Part shown: piece by piece, positions 14,290-19,970 of the stretch
Layout: the number at the start of each line of letters is the position of its first letter
How positions within the stretch are numbered: position 1 is the stretch's first letter
From: JAOPZW01 sp036555665
GTDB lineage: Bacteria; Actinomycetota; Thermoleophilia; Solirubrobacterales; Solirubrobacteraceae
Direction of reading: 5' to 3'
NCBI GenBank assembly: GCA_036555665.1
Contig: DATBKW010000254.1
Location: 1 to 28,583 of the forward strand
Length of the DNA stretch: 28,583 nt
Notes under the pieces: model-generated
The model's database searches: none
The model's input: only the letters and a program-made list of their open reading frames with translations
What the model was told of the DNA's origin: nothing
Translations under genes and position numbers: made by a program

Positions 14290-15263
14290 GCCTTCGCAGC
14301 CAGCTGCCCGCAGGCCGCTTCGATGTCGCGCCCGCGCGTCAGGCGGACGGTCGCGTTGACGCCGTGCTCCTCGAGCACCGCCTTGAAGGTGGCGATCGCA
14401 TCGCGGCTTGAACCCTCGTACATGCCGGTCGGGTTGTAGGGGATGAGGTTGACCTTGAACATCCGCGGGTCGAGCACCTTTGCAAGCGCGACGGCCTGTT
14501 CGTAGCGGTCGTTGACGCCGCCGAGCATGACGTACTCCACGAAGACCATCCGGCGCTTGGCCTCGTAGAAGCGCCGGCACGCGGCGAGCACGTCGGCCAG
14601 CGGATAGCGCTCGTTGACCGGCATGATCTCCGAGCGCAGCGCCTCGTCGGCCGCGTGCAGCGACAGCGCCAAGCGGATCGGCATGGGCTGCGCGGCGAGG
14701 GCGTCGATGCCGGGGATCCAGCCGACGGTGGAGATCGCGGTGCGGCGGTTGGTGATGCCGATATCGGGCAGGCGCTCGCAGGCGGCCAGCACCGCGTCGA
14801 GGTTCATCATCGGCTCGCCCATGCCCATGAAGACGGCGTGGTCGACGTCCTCCATGCGGCGGAAGTGCAGGGCCTGGTCGAGGATCTCCGAGGCGGTGAG
14901 GTTGCGGCCGAACTTCATCTGGCCGGTGGCGCAGAACGTGCACGTCAGCGGGCAGCCCGACTGCGAGGACAGGCACAGCGAGCGGCGGTCGTCGCGGTAG
15001 CGCATGAGCACCGCCTCGACAGGGCGGCCGTCGTGGGTGCGGAACAGCGCCTTGACCGTCCCGTCCCGGGCGTGGGCCTCGTGCTCGAGCGTCAGCGACG
15101 AGAAGGGAACCTCGTCGGCCAGCCGCGCGCGCAGGCGCAGCGGCAGGTCGGTCATCGCGTCGTAGCCGGACGCACCGCGTGCCGCCCAGGCCCACACCTG
15201 GCCGGCGCGAAAGCGCGGCTCGCCCGCCGCGCCGAGACGCTCCGAGAGAAGCTCGAGGTCCAT
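14286..15263 (-). CDS. rlmN: Dual-specificity 23S rRNA A2503/tRNA A37 C2-methyltransferase
   Basis: RlmN is a radical-SAM enzyme that methylates C2 of A2503 in 23S rRNA and A37 in some tRNAs. The 325-residue protein has the 4Fe-4S motif CX3CX2C (Cys104, Cys108, Cys111 in SGCPLTCTFCATG). Its two catalytic cysteines are in the expected places: Cys97, seven residues before the cluster, and Cys318 near the C-terminus (EAACGQLAAKA). HAVFMGMGEPMMNLDAV and LALSLHAADEALR are also diagnostic. An upstream in-frame start (15302) exists, but ATG 15263 sits 7 nt after a TACCGT -10 element and gives the usual N-terminus. The stop overlaps the hydrolase start. Confidence 0.95.
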   Translation of the reverse strand: MDLELLSERLGAAGEPRFRAGQVWAWAARGASGYDAMTDLPLRLRARLADEVPFSSLTLEHEAHARDGTVKALFRTHDGRPVEAVLMRYRDDRRSLCLSSQSGCPLTCTFCATGQMKFGRNLTASEILDQALHFRRMEDVDHAVFMGMGEPMMNLDAVLAACERLPDIGITNRRTAISTVGWIPGIDALAAQPMPIRLALSLHAADEALRSEIMPVNERYPLADVLAACRRFYEAKRRMVFVEYVMLGGVNDRYEQAVALAKVLDPRMFKVNLIPYNPTGMYEGSSRDAIATFKAVLEEHGVNATVRLTRGRDIEAACGQLAAKA

Positions 15264-15270
15264 CGCGGAC

Positions 15271-15276
15271 ACGGTA
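15271..15276 (-). promoter_or_regulatory. Leaderless-type -10 element TACCGT for rlmN
   Basis: On the minus strand TACCGT is followed by 7 nt and ATG 15263. It supports that start over the longer frame beginning at 15302. Confidence 0.55.
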
Positions 15277-15337
15277 GCGCCGCTCTGTGTGCCCAGGCTC
15301 ACTGGAAGCGACCGCGCGCAGGCGCGTCTGCCATCCC

Positions 15338-16516
15338 ATGCGCATCCTCATGACGACGAAGTCCGGGGCCGGCCATTTCGGCCCGCTGATCCCGTTCGCC
15401 CACGCCTTCCGCCATGCCGGCGCGGACGTCCTCATCGCCGCTCCACGCGGGGCCGCCGCCATGGTCCGCTCCGAGGGGCTGTCGCTGTGGGCCTTCGACG
15501 ACCCGCCGGACGGCGAGCGCGACGCGATCTTCGCCGAGGTGCGCGATGCGAAGCAGCCGCCGGCCGCGCGCGTGGTCGGCGACGTCTTCGCGCGCATCGA
15601 CGCGCGCGCCGCGTATCCGGGCCTCTTCACGGCCTGCCAGGTGTGGCGGCCCGATGTCGTCATCAGCGAGATCACCGAGTTCGCCGGGCCGCTGGCCGCC
15701 GAGGCGATGGGCGTGCCGTCGATCGCCATCGGCATCTCCCAGCAGGGCAAGCTCGACCAGGTCGCCTCCGACTTCGTCGGCGCGATCGACGACCTGCGCG
15801 CCCACTTCGGGCTGGCGCGCGATCCGGCCGGCCAGCGTTTCCGCGGCCGGCCCATGCTGACGCTCATGCCGGCCGCGCTCGAAGACCCGCTCACGCCGCC
15901 GTCGCTCCCGCCACTGCGCTTCCGCGAGGGCGCGGACACCCGCGTCGGTCGCCGGACCCCGCGCTGGGCGACCGGCGACGAGCCGCCGCTGGTCTACGTG
16001 ACCTTCGGCTCGATGACGCCGCTGAGTGACCGCTACCCCGGGGTGTATCGCGAGACGATCGACGCGCTCGCCGGCCTGCCGATCCGCGTGCTCGTGACGG
16101 TGGGGCGCGATGCCGACCCGGCGCGGCTGGAGCCCGTCCCGGCCAACGTCCACCTCGGGCGCTGGGTCCCGCAGAACGAGGTCATGCCGCATGCGGCGGC
16201 GATGATCTGCCACGGCGGGTCGGGCACGGTGACGATGGGTCTCGCGGCCGGGATCCCGATGGTCGTGGTGCCGTTGTTCGCCGACCAGCCGTGGAACGCC
16301 GAGCGCGTCGCCGCGCTGGGTGCGGGGATCGCGGTCCAGGGCGGGATGGACAGCGCGGCCGCGGTGGGCGAGGCCGTGCGCCGCGTGCTGCGCGAGCCGT
16401 CGTATCGCGAGGCGGCAGAGGGTGTCGCCGCCGAGATGCGCGCCCTGCCGCCCGTCGATGCGGCCATCCACGTCGTGCGCGACCTGATCGCGGCCATCGA
16501 GCGCCGCGCCGCCTGA
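15338..16516 (+). CDS. UDP-glycosyltransferase-like (MGT/GT1 family) protein
   Basis: The 392-residue protein has the two-domain GT-B fold of macrolide- and sterol-type glycosyltransferases. The N-terminus MRILMTTKSGAGHFGPLIPFAHAF gives the acceptor-domain GHxxP-like motif. The C-terminal donor-binding block is VYVTFGSMTPL, then RWVPQNEVMPHAAAMICHGGSGT and VVVPLFADQPWNAERV, matching the PSPG-like motif with its catalytic-region HGGSGT. Acceptor and sugar are unknown. An in-frame start at 15287 exists, but ATG 15338 gives the normal family N-terminus. It is divergent from rlmN (74 nt apart). No clear Shine-Dalgarno or -10 was recognised. Confidence 0.85.
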   Translation: MRILMTTKSGAGHFGPLIPFAHAFRHAGADVLIAAPRGAAAMVRSEGLSLWAFDDPPDGERDAIFAEVRDAKQPPAARVVGDVFARIDARAAYPGLFTACQVWRPDVVISEITEFAGPLAAEAMGVPSIAIGISQQGKLDQVASDFVGAIDDLRAHFGLARDPAGQRFRGRPMLTLMPAALEDPLTPPSLPPLRFREGADTRVGRRTPRWATGDEPPLVYVTFGSMTPLSDRYPGVYRETIDALAGLPIRVLVTVGRDADPARLEPVPANVHLGRWVPQNEVMPHAAAMICHGGSGTVTMGLAAGIPMVVVPLFADQPWNAERVAALGAGIAVQGGMDSAAAVGEAVRRVLREPSYREAAEGVAAEMRALPPVDAAIHVVRDLIAAIERRAA

Positions 16517-16525
16517 GCGCCGCTG

Positions 16526-16531
16526 TAGCGT
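16526..16531 (+). promoter_or_regulatory. Leaderless-type -10 element TAGCGT for the pseudouridine synthase
   Basis: TAGCGT is followed by 10 nt and ATG 16542. The gap to the upstream glycosyltransferase stop is 25 nt, and there is no Shine-Dalgarno. Confidence 0.5.
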
Positions 16532-16541
16532 CACGGGCGCA

Positions 16542-17306
16542 ATGCGCCTCGCCAAGCACCTCGCCCATGCGGGCGTCGCGTCGCGGCGGGCGGCCGAGGC
16601 GCTCGTCGCCGAAGGGCGGGTGACCGTCGGCGGCGAGGTCGTGCGCGATCCCGCGCGCGACGTCACCGGCGACGAGGCGATCGCGGTCGACGGGGAGGCG
16701 GTGCGCGCGCCCGGCGCGCGGGTCGTCTACGCGCTGCACAAGCCGGCCGGCGTCGTCTCGACGGCGCGCGACACGCATGGCCGGCGCACCGTCGTGGACC
16801 TCGTGCCCGGCGGCCGGCGGCTGTACCCGGTCGGGCGGCTGGACGCCGACACCACCGGCCTCATCCTGCTCACCGACGACGGCGACCTCGCCCACGCGCT
16901 GACCCACCCGCGCTTCGAGGTGCCCCGGACCTACCGCGCGCGCGTCGAGGGCCGCCCCGGCGACCGGGCGCTGCGGGCCCTGCGCGAGGGCGTCGAGCTC
17001 GAGGACGGGCGCACCGCGCCCGCCCGCGTGCGGCTGGTCGGCCCGCACGAGCTCGAGCTGACGATCCACGAGGGACGCAAGCATCAGGTCAGACGCATGT
17101 GCGAGGCGGTCGGCCATCGCGTCATCGCCCTGCGGCGCATCGCCTTCGGGCCGCTGCGGCTGGGCGAGCTGGCGCCGGGGAAGCATCGGCGCCTGAGTGC
17201 GCCGGAGGTGAAGCGGTTGCGGGCGGCGGCCGCTCAGCCGCGCGCGGGGGGCGCCCAGCGGGCCGCGGCCGCTCAGCCGCGCGGCGCCGCTCAGCGGCGC
17301 TCGTAG
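16542..17306 (+). CDS. RsuA/RluB-family rRNA pseudouridine synthase
   Basis: The 254-residue enzyme converts a specific rRNA uridine to pseudouridine. An N-terminal S4 RNA-binding domain (RLAKHLAHAGVASRRAAEALVAEGRVTVGG, about 1-60) is followed by the catalytic domain with HKPAGVVSTARD, the catalytic Asp in VGRLDADTTGLILLTDDG, and the conserved EGRKHQVRRMCEAVGHRV. In this layout RluB (U2605) is the most likely role, but RsuA/RluB/RluF cannot be separated here. The last 30 residues are an Ala/Arg/Gln-rich low-complexity tail encoded by GC-rich repeats, probably disordered. The last 16 nt overlap the convergent lipoprotein gene. Confidence 0.92.
   Translation: MRLAKHLAHAGVASRRAAEALVAEGRVTVGGEVVRDPARDVTGDEAIAVDGEAVRAPGARVVYALHKPAGVVSTARDTHGRRTVVDLVPGGRRLYPVGRLDADTTGLILLTDDGDLAHALTHPRFEVPRTYRARVEGRPGDRALRALREGVELEDGRTAPARVRLVGPHELELTIHEGRKHQVRRMCEAVGHRVIALRRIAFGPLRLGELAPGKHRRLSAPEVKRLRAAAAQPRAGGAQRAAAAQPRGAAQRRS
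17226..17281 (+). repeat. Direct repeat of a 19-nt GC-rich unit in the 3' end of the pseudouridine synthase gene
   Basis: GCGGCCGCTCAGCCGCGCG occurs at 17226-17244 and again at 17263-17281. A related third copy with CCGCTCAGCGG follows. The repeats encode the low-complexity Ala/Arg/Gln tail. Confidence 0.7.
17284..17300. terminator. Possible shared hairpin at the convergent 3' ends of the pseudouridine synthase and lipoprotein genes
   Basis: GCGCCGC-TCA-GCGGCGC is a perfect 7-bp stem with a 3-nt loop, placed just before the plus-strand stop (17304-17306) and at the minus-strand stop (17291). There is no U-run, so this is only a candidate bidirectional terminator. Confidence 0.35.
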
Positions 17307-17818
17307 CGGCCCACGAGCAGGCCGCTGCCGCCCGCGCTCGCGGCCACCGCCTTGGCGACGGCGTCGGGCTTGGCGCCCGCCCTCAGCCCGCTCTCGCGCT
17401 TGAGCCAGTAGAGGCGGAACTCGTAGCGGTGGTTGCCGCTGGGCGGGCACGGCGGCGTCCAGCCGGCCTTTCCCGCCGAGTTCTCGCCCTCGCGCGCGCC
17501 GTGCGGCAGGCCCGTGGAGCCCAGCGCGCGCGTGTCGGCCGGCAGCGCGTATGCCGTCCAGTGCACGAAGCCCCCCGCGTCGGGATCGACGACGATGAGC
17601 GCCAACTCGGCCGCCCCGCCGGGTACGCCGCCGAAGCGCAGGGCCGGCCGCGCCTTGGCGCCGTCGCACGAGAAGCGCGTCGGAATGGCGCCGCCTGGCG
17701 GGAAGTCCGGGCTCGTGATGGCCAGCGAGCGCGGCGCCTTCGGCGGCGCCGACCCGAGCTTGTCGCCGCCCCCGCAGCCGGCGAGGCAGACGACCGCTGC
17801 GACAGCGAGGCGGCGCAT
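17291..17818 (-). CDS. YbhB/YbcL-type PEBP (Raf kinase inhibitor-like) lipoprotein
   Basis: The 175-residue protein belongs to the phosphatidylethanolamine-binding protein family: DFPPGGAIPTRFSCDG, LALIVVDPDAGGFVHWTAYALP (the DPDA and HW motifs) and TPPCPPSGNHRYEFRLYWL (the PPxGxHRY motif). The N-terminus is a lipoprotein signal peptide with the lipobox LAGC and the modified cysteine at residue 15, followed by a Gly-rich linker, so it is likely anchored outside the membrane. Its ligand is unknown. ATG 17818 is preferred; ATG 17827 would add three residues. It is divergent from the chorismate mutase gene with a 21-nt gap. Confidence 0.88.
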   Translation of the reverse strand: MRRLAVAAVVCLAGCGGGDKLGSAPPKAPRSLAITSPDFPPGGAIPTRFSCDGAKARPALRFGGVPGGAAELALIVVDPDAGGFVHWTAYALPADTRALGSTGLPHGAREGENSAGKAGWTPPCPPSGNHRYEFRLYWLKRESGLRAGAKPDAVAKAVAASAGGSGLLVGRYERR

Positions 17819-17824
17819 GACTGG

Positions 17825-17830
17825 CATGAT
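17825..17830. promoter_or_regulatory. Overlapping divergent -10 elements (CATGAT plus strand; CATCAT minus strand at 17831-17826)
   Basis: On the plus strand CATGAT is followed by 9 nt and ATG 17840 (aroH). On the minus strand CATCAT is followed by 7 nt and ATG 17818 (lipoprotein). The two hexamers overlap in a 21-nt gap, so only one polymerase could open the site at a time (inference). Confidence 0.4.
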
Positions 17831-17839
17831 GGCGCGCCG

Positions 17840-18205
17840 ATGCGCCTCTTCGCCCTGCGCGGCGCCACGACGGTGGACGCCAACGAACCGGCCGCGATCC
17901 TCGGTGCCACCGAGGAGCTCATGCGCGCGATCATCGAGCGCAACGCCATCGGCCCGGCCGACGTCGTCAGCTGCATCTTCACGATGACCGACGACCTCGA
18001 CGCTGAGTTCCCGGCCGTCGCCGCCCGCGGCCTGGGCTTCGAGCGCGTGCCGCTGCTGTGTGCGCGCGAGGTGCCCGTCCCCGGCGCCCTCGGGCGCGTG
18101 ATCCGCGTGCTGATCCACTACTACGCCGACGAGGCTCACCGCGCCACGCACGTCTACCTGGGCGAGGCGCGGACGCTGCGGGCCGACCTCGAGTCGGCAC
18201 AATAG
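17840..18205 (+). CDS. aroH: Chorismate mutase, AroH type
   Basis: The 121-residue protein rearranges chorismate to prephenate, the branch point to Phe and Tyr. It is the monofunctional trimeric AroH type of Bacillus: FALRGATTVDANEPAAI with Arg7, then VVSCIFTMTDDLDAEFPA, FERVPLLCAREVPV, LGRVIRVLIHY (the second active-site Arg) and a C-terminal HVYLGEARTLRADL. The length matches. It lies 4 nt upstream of the aminotransferase start and in the same block as DAHP synthase and prephenate dehydrogenase, which supports aromatic amino-acid synthesis. There is no Shine-Dalgarno; a CATGAT -10 element lies 9 nt before the ATG. Confidence 0.94.
   Translation: MRLFALRGATTVDANEPAAILGATEELMRAIIERNAIGPADVVSCIFTMTDDLDAEFPAVAARGLGFERVPLLCAREVPVPGALGRVIRVLIHYYADEAHRATHVYLGEARTLRADLESAQ
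18198..18203 (+). promoter_or_regulatory. Possible leaderless-type -10 element CACAAT for the aminotransferase
   Basis: CACAAT spans the last codons of aroH and is followed by 6 nt and ATG 18210. The same hexamer precedes the aromatic leader peptide at 19726-19731. Position 2 A and position 6 T fit a weak -10. Confidence 0.35.
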
Positions 18206-18209
18206 GCCG

Positions 18210-19307
18210 ATGGCCCTGGAGTTCTCCGAGCGCGTCCGGCGCATCCCCGTCTATCCCGCGGCCGGTGCCTACGCGCTGCCCGAGGACGTCGCGCTGCTGG
18301 CGTCCAACGAGTCGCCGTACCCGCCCTTCCCCGCGGTGGTCGATGCCGTCTCGCGTGTGCTCGGCGGGCTCAATCGCTATCCCGATCCGACCAACGCGGA
18401 GCTGCGCCGCGCGCTGAGCGACCGCTACGGCGTGCCGGCGTCGCGGATCGCGATCGGCAACGGCTCGTGCGACGTCCTCCTCGCGGCCGGCGAGGCGCTG
18501 CTCGAGCCCGGCGCCGAGATCGTCTATGCGTGGCCGTCGTTCAGCGTCTACCCGCACCTCGCGGCGGCGTCGGGCGCCACGGCGATCACGGTGCCGCTCA
18601 ACGAGCGCGACGAGCACGACCTCGAAGCGCTGCTCGAGCAGATCACCGTCGCGACGCGGCTGGCCATCGTCTGCAACCCGAACAACCCGACCTCGACCGC
18701 CGTGCCGGCCGACGCGATCGCCGCGTTCGTCGAGCGCGTCCCGCGCCACGTCTGCGTGATCGTCGACGAGGCCTACTGCGAGTTCAACACGATCGACGAC
18801 CCCGACACCACACTCGACCTGCTCAAGCGCCACTCCAACGTGGTGCTCCTGCGCACGTTCTCGAAGGTCTACGGCCTGTGCGGTCTGCGCGTCGGCTTCG
18901 GGCTGTGCGGCTCGGAGGAGTTCGTCACCGCCGTCAACCAGGTGCGCCAGCCGTTCTTCTGCAACGCCGCGGCGCAGGCGGCGGCGATCGAGGCGCTGCG
19001 CCATCAGGACGCGGTCAACGCGCGCGTCGAGCGCACGATCGTGGCACGGCTGGAGATCGAGGACGGCCTGCGCGAGCTGGGCATCGAGCCCGCCGAGTCG
19101 CAGGCCAACTTCTGCTGGTTCGATCTGCCCGTGGCCGACGGCGACGATCCCGCCGAGGTCGAGGCGCACGTCGTGCGCGGCCTCGGCGAGCGCGGCGTGC
19201 TCGTGCGCGCGGGCAACGCGCTGGGCCGCGCCGGCGCCCTGCGCGTCACCTACGGCACCCCCGAGCAGAACGCGCGCTTCCTCAGCGAGCTCGGCGCGCT
19301 GCTGTAG
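18210..19307 (+). CDS. HisC-family aminotransferase (histidinol-phosphate or aromatic)
   Basis: The 365-residue fold-type I PLP aminotransferase has LLASNESPYPPFP, NRYPDPTNAELRRAL, GNGSCDVLLAAGEALLEPG, CNPNNPTSTAVP, VIVDEAYCEF and the PLP-lysine motif LRTFSKVYGLCGLRVGFGL with Lys219. These are HisC signatures. HisC-family enzymes also transaminate phenylpyruvate, 4-hydroxyphenylpyruvate or imidazole-acetol phosphate. Here it sits between chorismate mutase and the DAHP synthase/prephenate dehydrogenase genes, with no other his genes near, so an aromatic aminotransferase role is at least as likely as histidine synthesis. Confidence 0.9.
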   Translation: MALEFSERVRRIPVYPAAGAYALPEDVALLASNESPYPPFPAVVDAVSRVLGGLNRYPDPTNAELRRALSDRYGVPASRIAIGNGSCDVLLAAGEALLEPGAEIVYAWPSFSVYPHLAAASGATAITVPLNERDEHDLEALLEQITVATRLAIVCNPNNPTSTAVPADAIAAFVERVPRHVCVIVDEAYCEFNTIDDPDTTLDLLKRHSNVVLLRTFSKVYGLCGLRVGFGLCGSEEFVTAVNQVRQPFFCNAAAQAAAIEALRHQDAVNARVERTIVARLEIEDGLRELGIEPAESQANFCWFDLPVADGDDPAEVEAHVVRGLGERGVLVRAGNALGRAGALRVTYGTPEQNARFLSELGALL

Positions 19308-19342
19308 GGCTGCCGAGCCGCGCAACCGGGAATCACATCGAC

Positions 19343-19705
19343 GTGACCGACGATGATGAGCAGGGCCCTCCCGGCTTCGACTGGGCCTCGGCTGCGGTCG
19401 ACGACGGCGAGCTCACCGTCCCGGTGCTCGGGACGCCGCCGCGGGGCTGGGTGACCGCCCTTCAGCACGTGATCGACCGCCTGCAGCGCACGGGCCACGG
19501 CGTGGCCAAGGTCAAGGTGACCAAGAAGCAGGTGACCGTCGGCGAGGTCAGCCCCGGCGGCGAATCCGAGGTGCACCACTTCCTCGAAAGCGCGCTGCTG
19601 CAGGTCAACGCCGACCTGAGCGCCGCCGAGGAAGCGGAGTCCGAGGGCGAGCGGTCGGAGAGCGACCAGCAGATGACCGACGCCTTCCGGTCGTTTGGCG
19701 ACTAG
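19343..19705 (+). CDS. Small acidic hypothetical protein
   Basis: I do not recognise this 120-residue protein. It starts with an acidic stretch (TDDDEQGPPGFDWASAAV), has a compact middle (LTVPVLGTPPRGWVTALQHVIDRLQRTG, then KVKVTKKQVTVGEVSPGG), and ends in a Glu/Ser-rich tail (EEAESEGERSESDQQ) that is probably disordered. No membrane segment or cofactor motif is seen. Start taken as GTG 19343, with GGGAA about 12 nt upstream; an upstream extension lies in the shadow of hisC. It is placed between the aminotransferase and the aromatic leader peptide, so it may be co-transcribed with the aromatic genes. Function unknown. Confidence 0.6.
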   Translation: MTDDDEQGPPGFDWASAAVDDGELTVPVLGTPPRGWVTALQHVIDRLQRTGHGVAKVKVTKKQVTVGEVSPGGESEVHHFLESALLQVNADLSAAEEAESEGERSESDQQMTDAFRSFGD

Positions 19706-19725
19706 CCACGCGCGGTCGCGTCTGC

Positions 19726-19731
19726 CACAAT
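19726..19731 (+). promoter_or_regulatory. Possible -10 element CACAAT for the aromatic leader transcript
   Basis: CACAAT is followed by 11 nt and ATG 19743 of the leader ORF, which has no Shine-Dalgarno. If used, the leader would be translated leaderless, or with a leader of only a few nucleotides. Confidence 0.4.
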
Positions 19732-19742
19732 GCCGCCTCCGC

Positions 19743-19835
19743 ATGGGCCCCGAGCTCGACAGCGCCACTCTTCGCAACAGCGCCGCGCTGTCCGGCTACG
19801 CCTACGCCTATCGCTACGCCTGGCGATTTAGCTAG
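19743..19835 (+). CDS. Aromatic amino-acid leader peptide (Tyr/Trp/Phe), candidate attenuator peptide
   Basis: A 30-codon ORF, ATG to TAG, sits 135 nt upstream of DAHP synthase. Its end reads GYAYAYRYAWRFS: Tyr at 19, 21, 23 and 25, Trp at 27 and Phe at 29, each separated by one residue. These are the three end products of the pathway encoded next. Several codons are ones that look unusual in this GC-rich DNA (TAT, CGA, TTT), which would favour pausing. The stop codon overlaps one arm of a perfect 10-bp inverted repeat. Leader peptides of this sort control trp, phe and other operons, and a Phe leader upstream of aroF is known in Corynebacterium, as far as I recall. I infer that scarcity of charged aromatic tRNAs stalls the ribosome and raises aroF-tyrA-aroA expression. 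Confidence 0.85.
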   Translation: MGPELDSATLRNSAALSGYAYAYRYAWRFS

Positions 19836-19920
19836 GCGCTCGGCTCGCCCGCCTCCGCGCGGGTGCCGCATACCCGGTCACCAAGTGGCCGAGCGCCGAT
19901 CTCAGGGGCGTCATCGCCCC
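19817..19920 (+). promoter_or_regulatory. Competing RNA stems downstream of and overlapping the aromatic leader ORF
   Basis: CGCCT (19817-19821, in the Tyr/Trp codons) can pair with AGGCG (19834-19838). The same bases belong to GGCGCTCGGC (19835-19844), which pairs perfectly with GCCGAGCGCC (19888-19897). Inside that loop CCCGC (19848-19852)/GCGGG (19859-19863) competes with CGGGT (19860-19864)/ACCCG (19872-19876). A fourth hairpin GGGGCG-TCAT-CGCCCC lies at 19905-19920. The first two stems are mutually exclusive and the first is covered by a stalled ribosome. There is no U-run, so whether the output is transcription or translation is open. Confidence 0.6.
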
Positions 19921-19937
19921 GCGCAGGACCTCACTCG

Positions 19938-19962
19938 TATCGTTCCAGGAGCAGCAGAAAGG
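19938..19962 (+). promoter_or_regulatory. DAHP synthase translation start region, with Shine-Dalgarno-like GAAAGG and possible internal -10 TATCGT
   Basis: GAAAGG (19957-19962) lies 8 nt before ATG 19971, a normal spacing. TATCGT (19938-19943) resembles the -10 elements elsewhere in the window and could start a second, unattenuated transcript with a short leader. AGGAG at 19947-19951 is too far upstream to be the main ribosome site. Confidence 0.35.
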
Positions 19963-19970
19963 CCTCGACC

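Noticed and set aside
15264..15302. Longer rlmN start at 15302
   Set aside because: The extra 13 residues have no family match, and the TACCGT -10 element lies inside that stretch, just before ATG 15263.
14290..15939. Upstream extension of the alpha/beta hydrolase frame to about 797 codons
   Set aside because: The extension is antisense to the glycosyltransferase and out of frame with rlmN. The ATGA overlap with rlmN gives the proper start.
19863..19970. N-terminal extension of DAHP synthase by 36 codons
   Set aside because: The added residues are Ser/Arg/Pro-rich noise translated from the attenuator stems. The family N-terminus begins at MIVMKQ.
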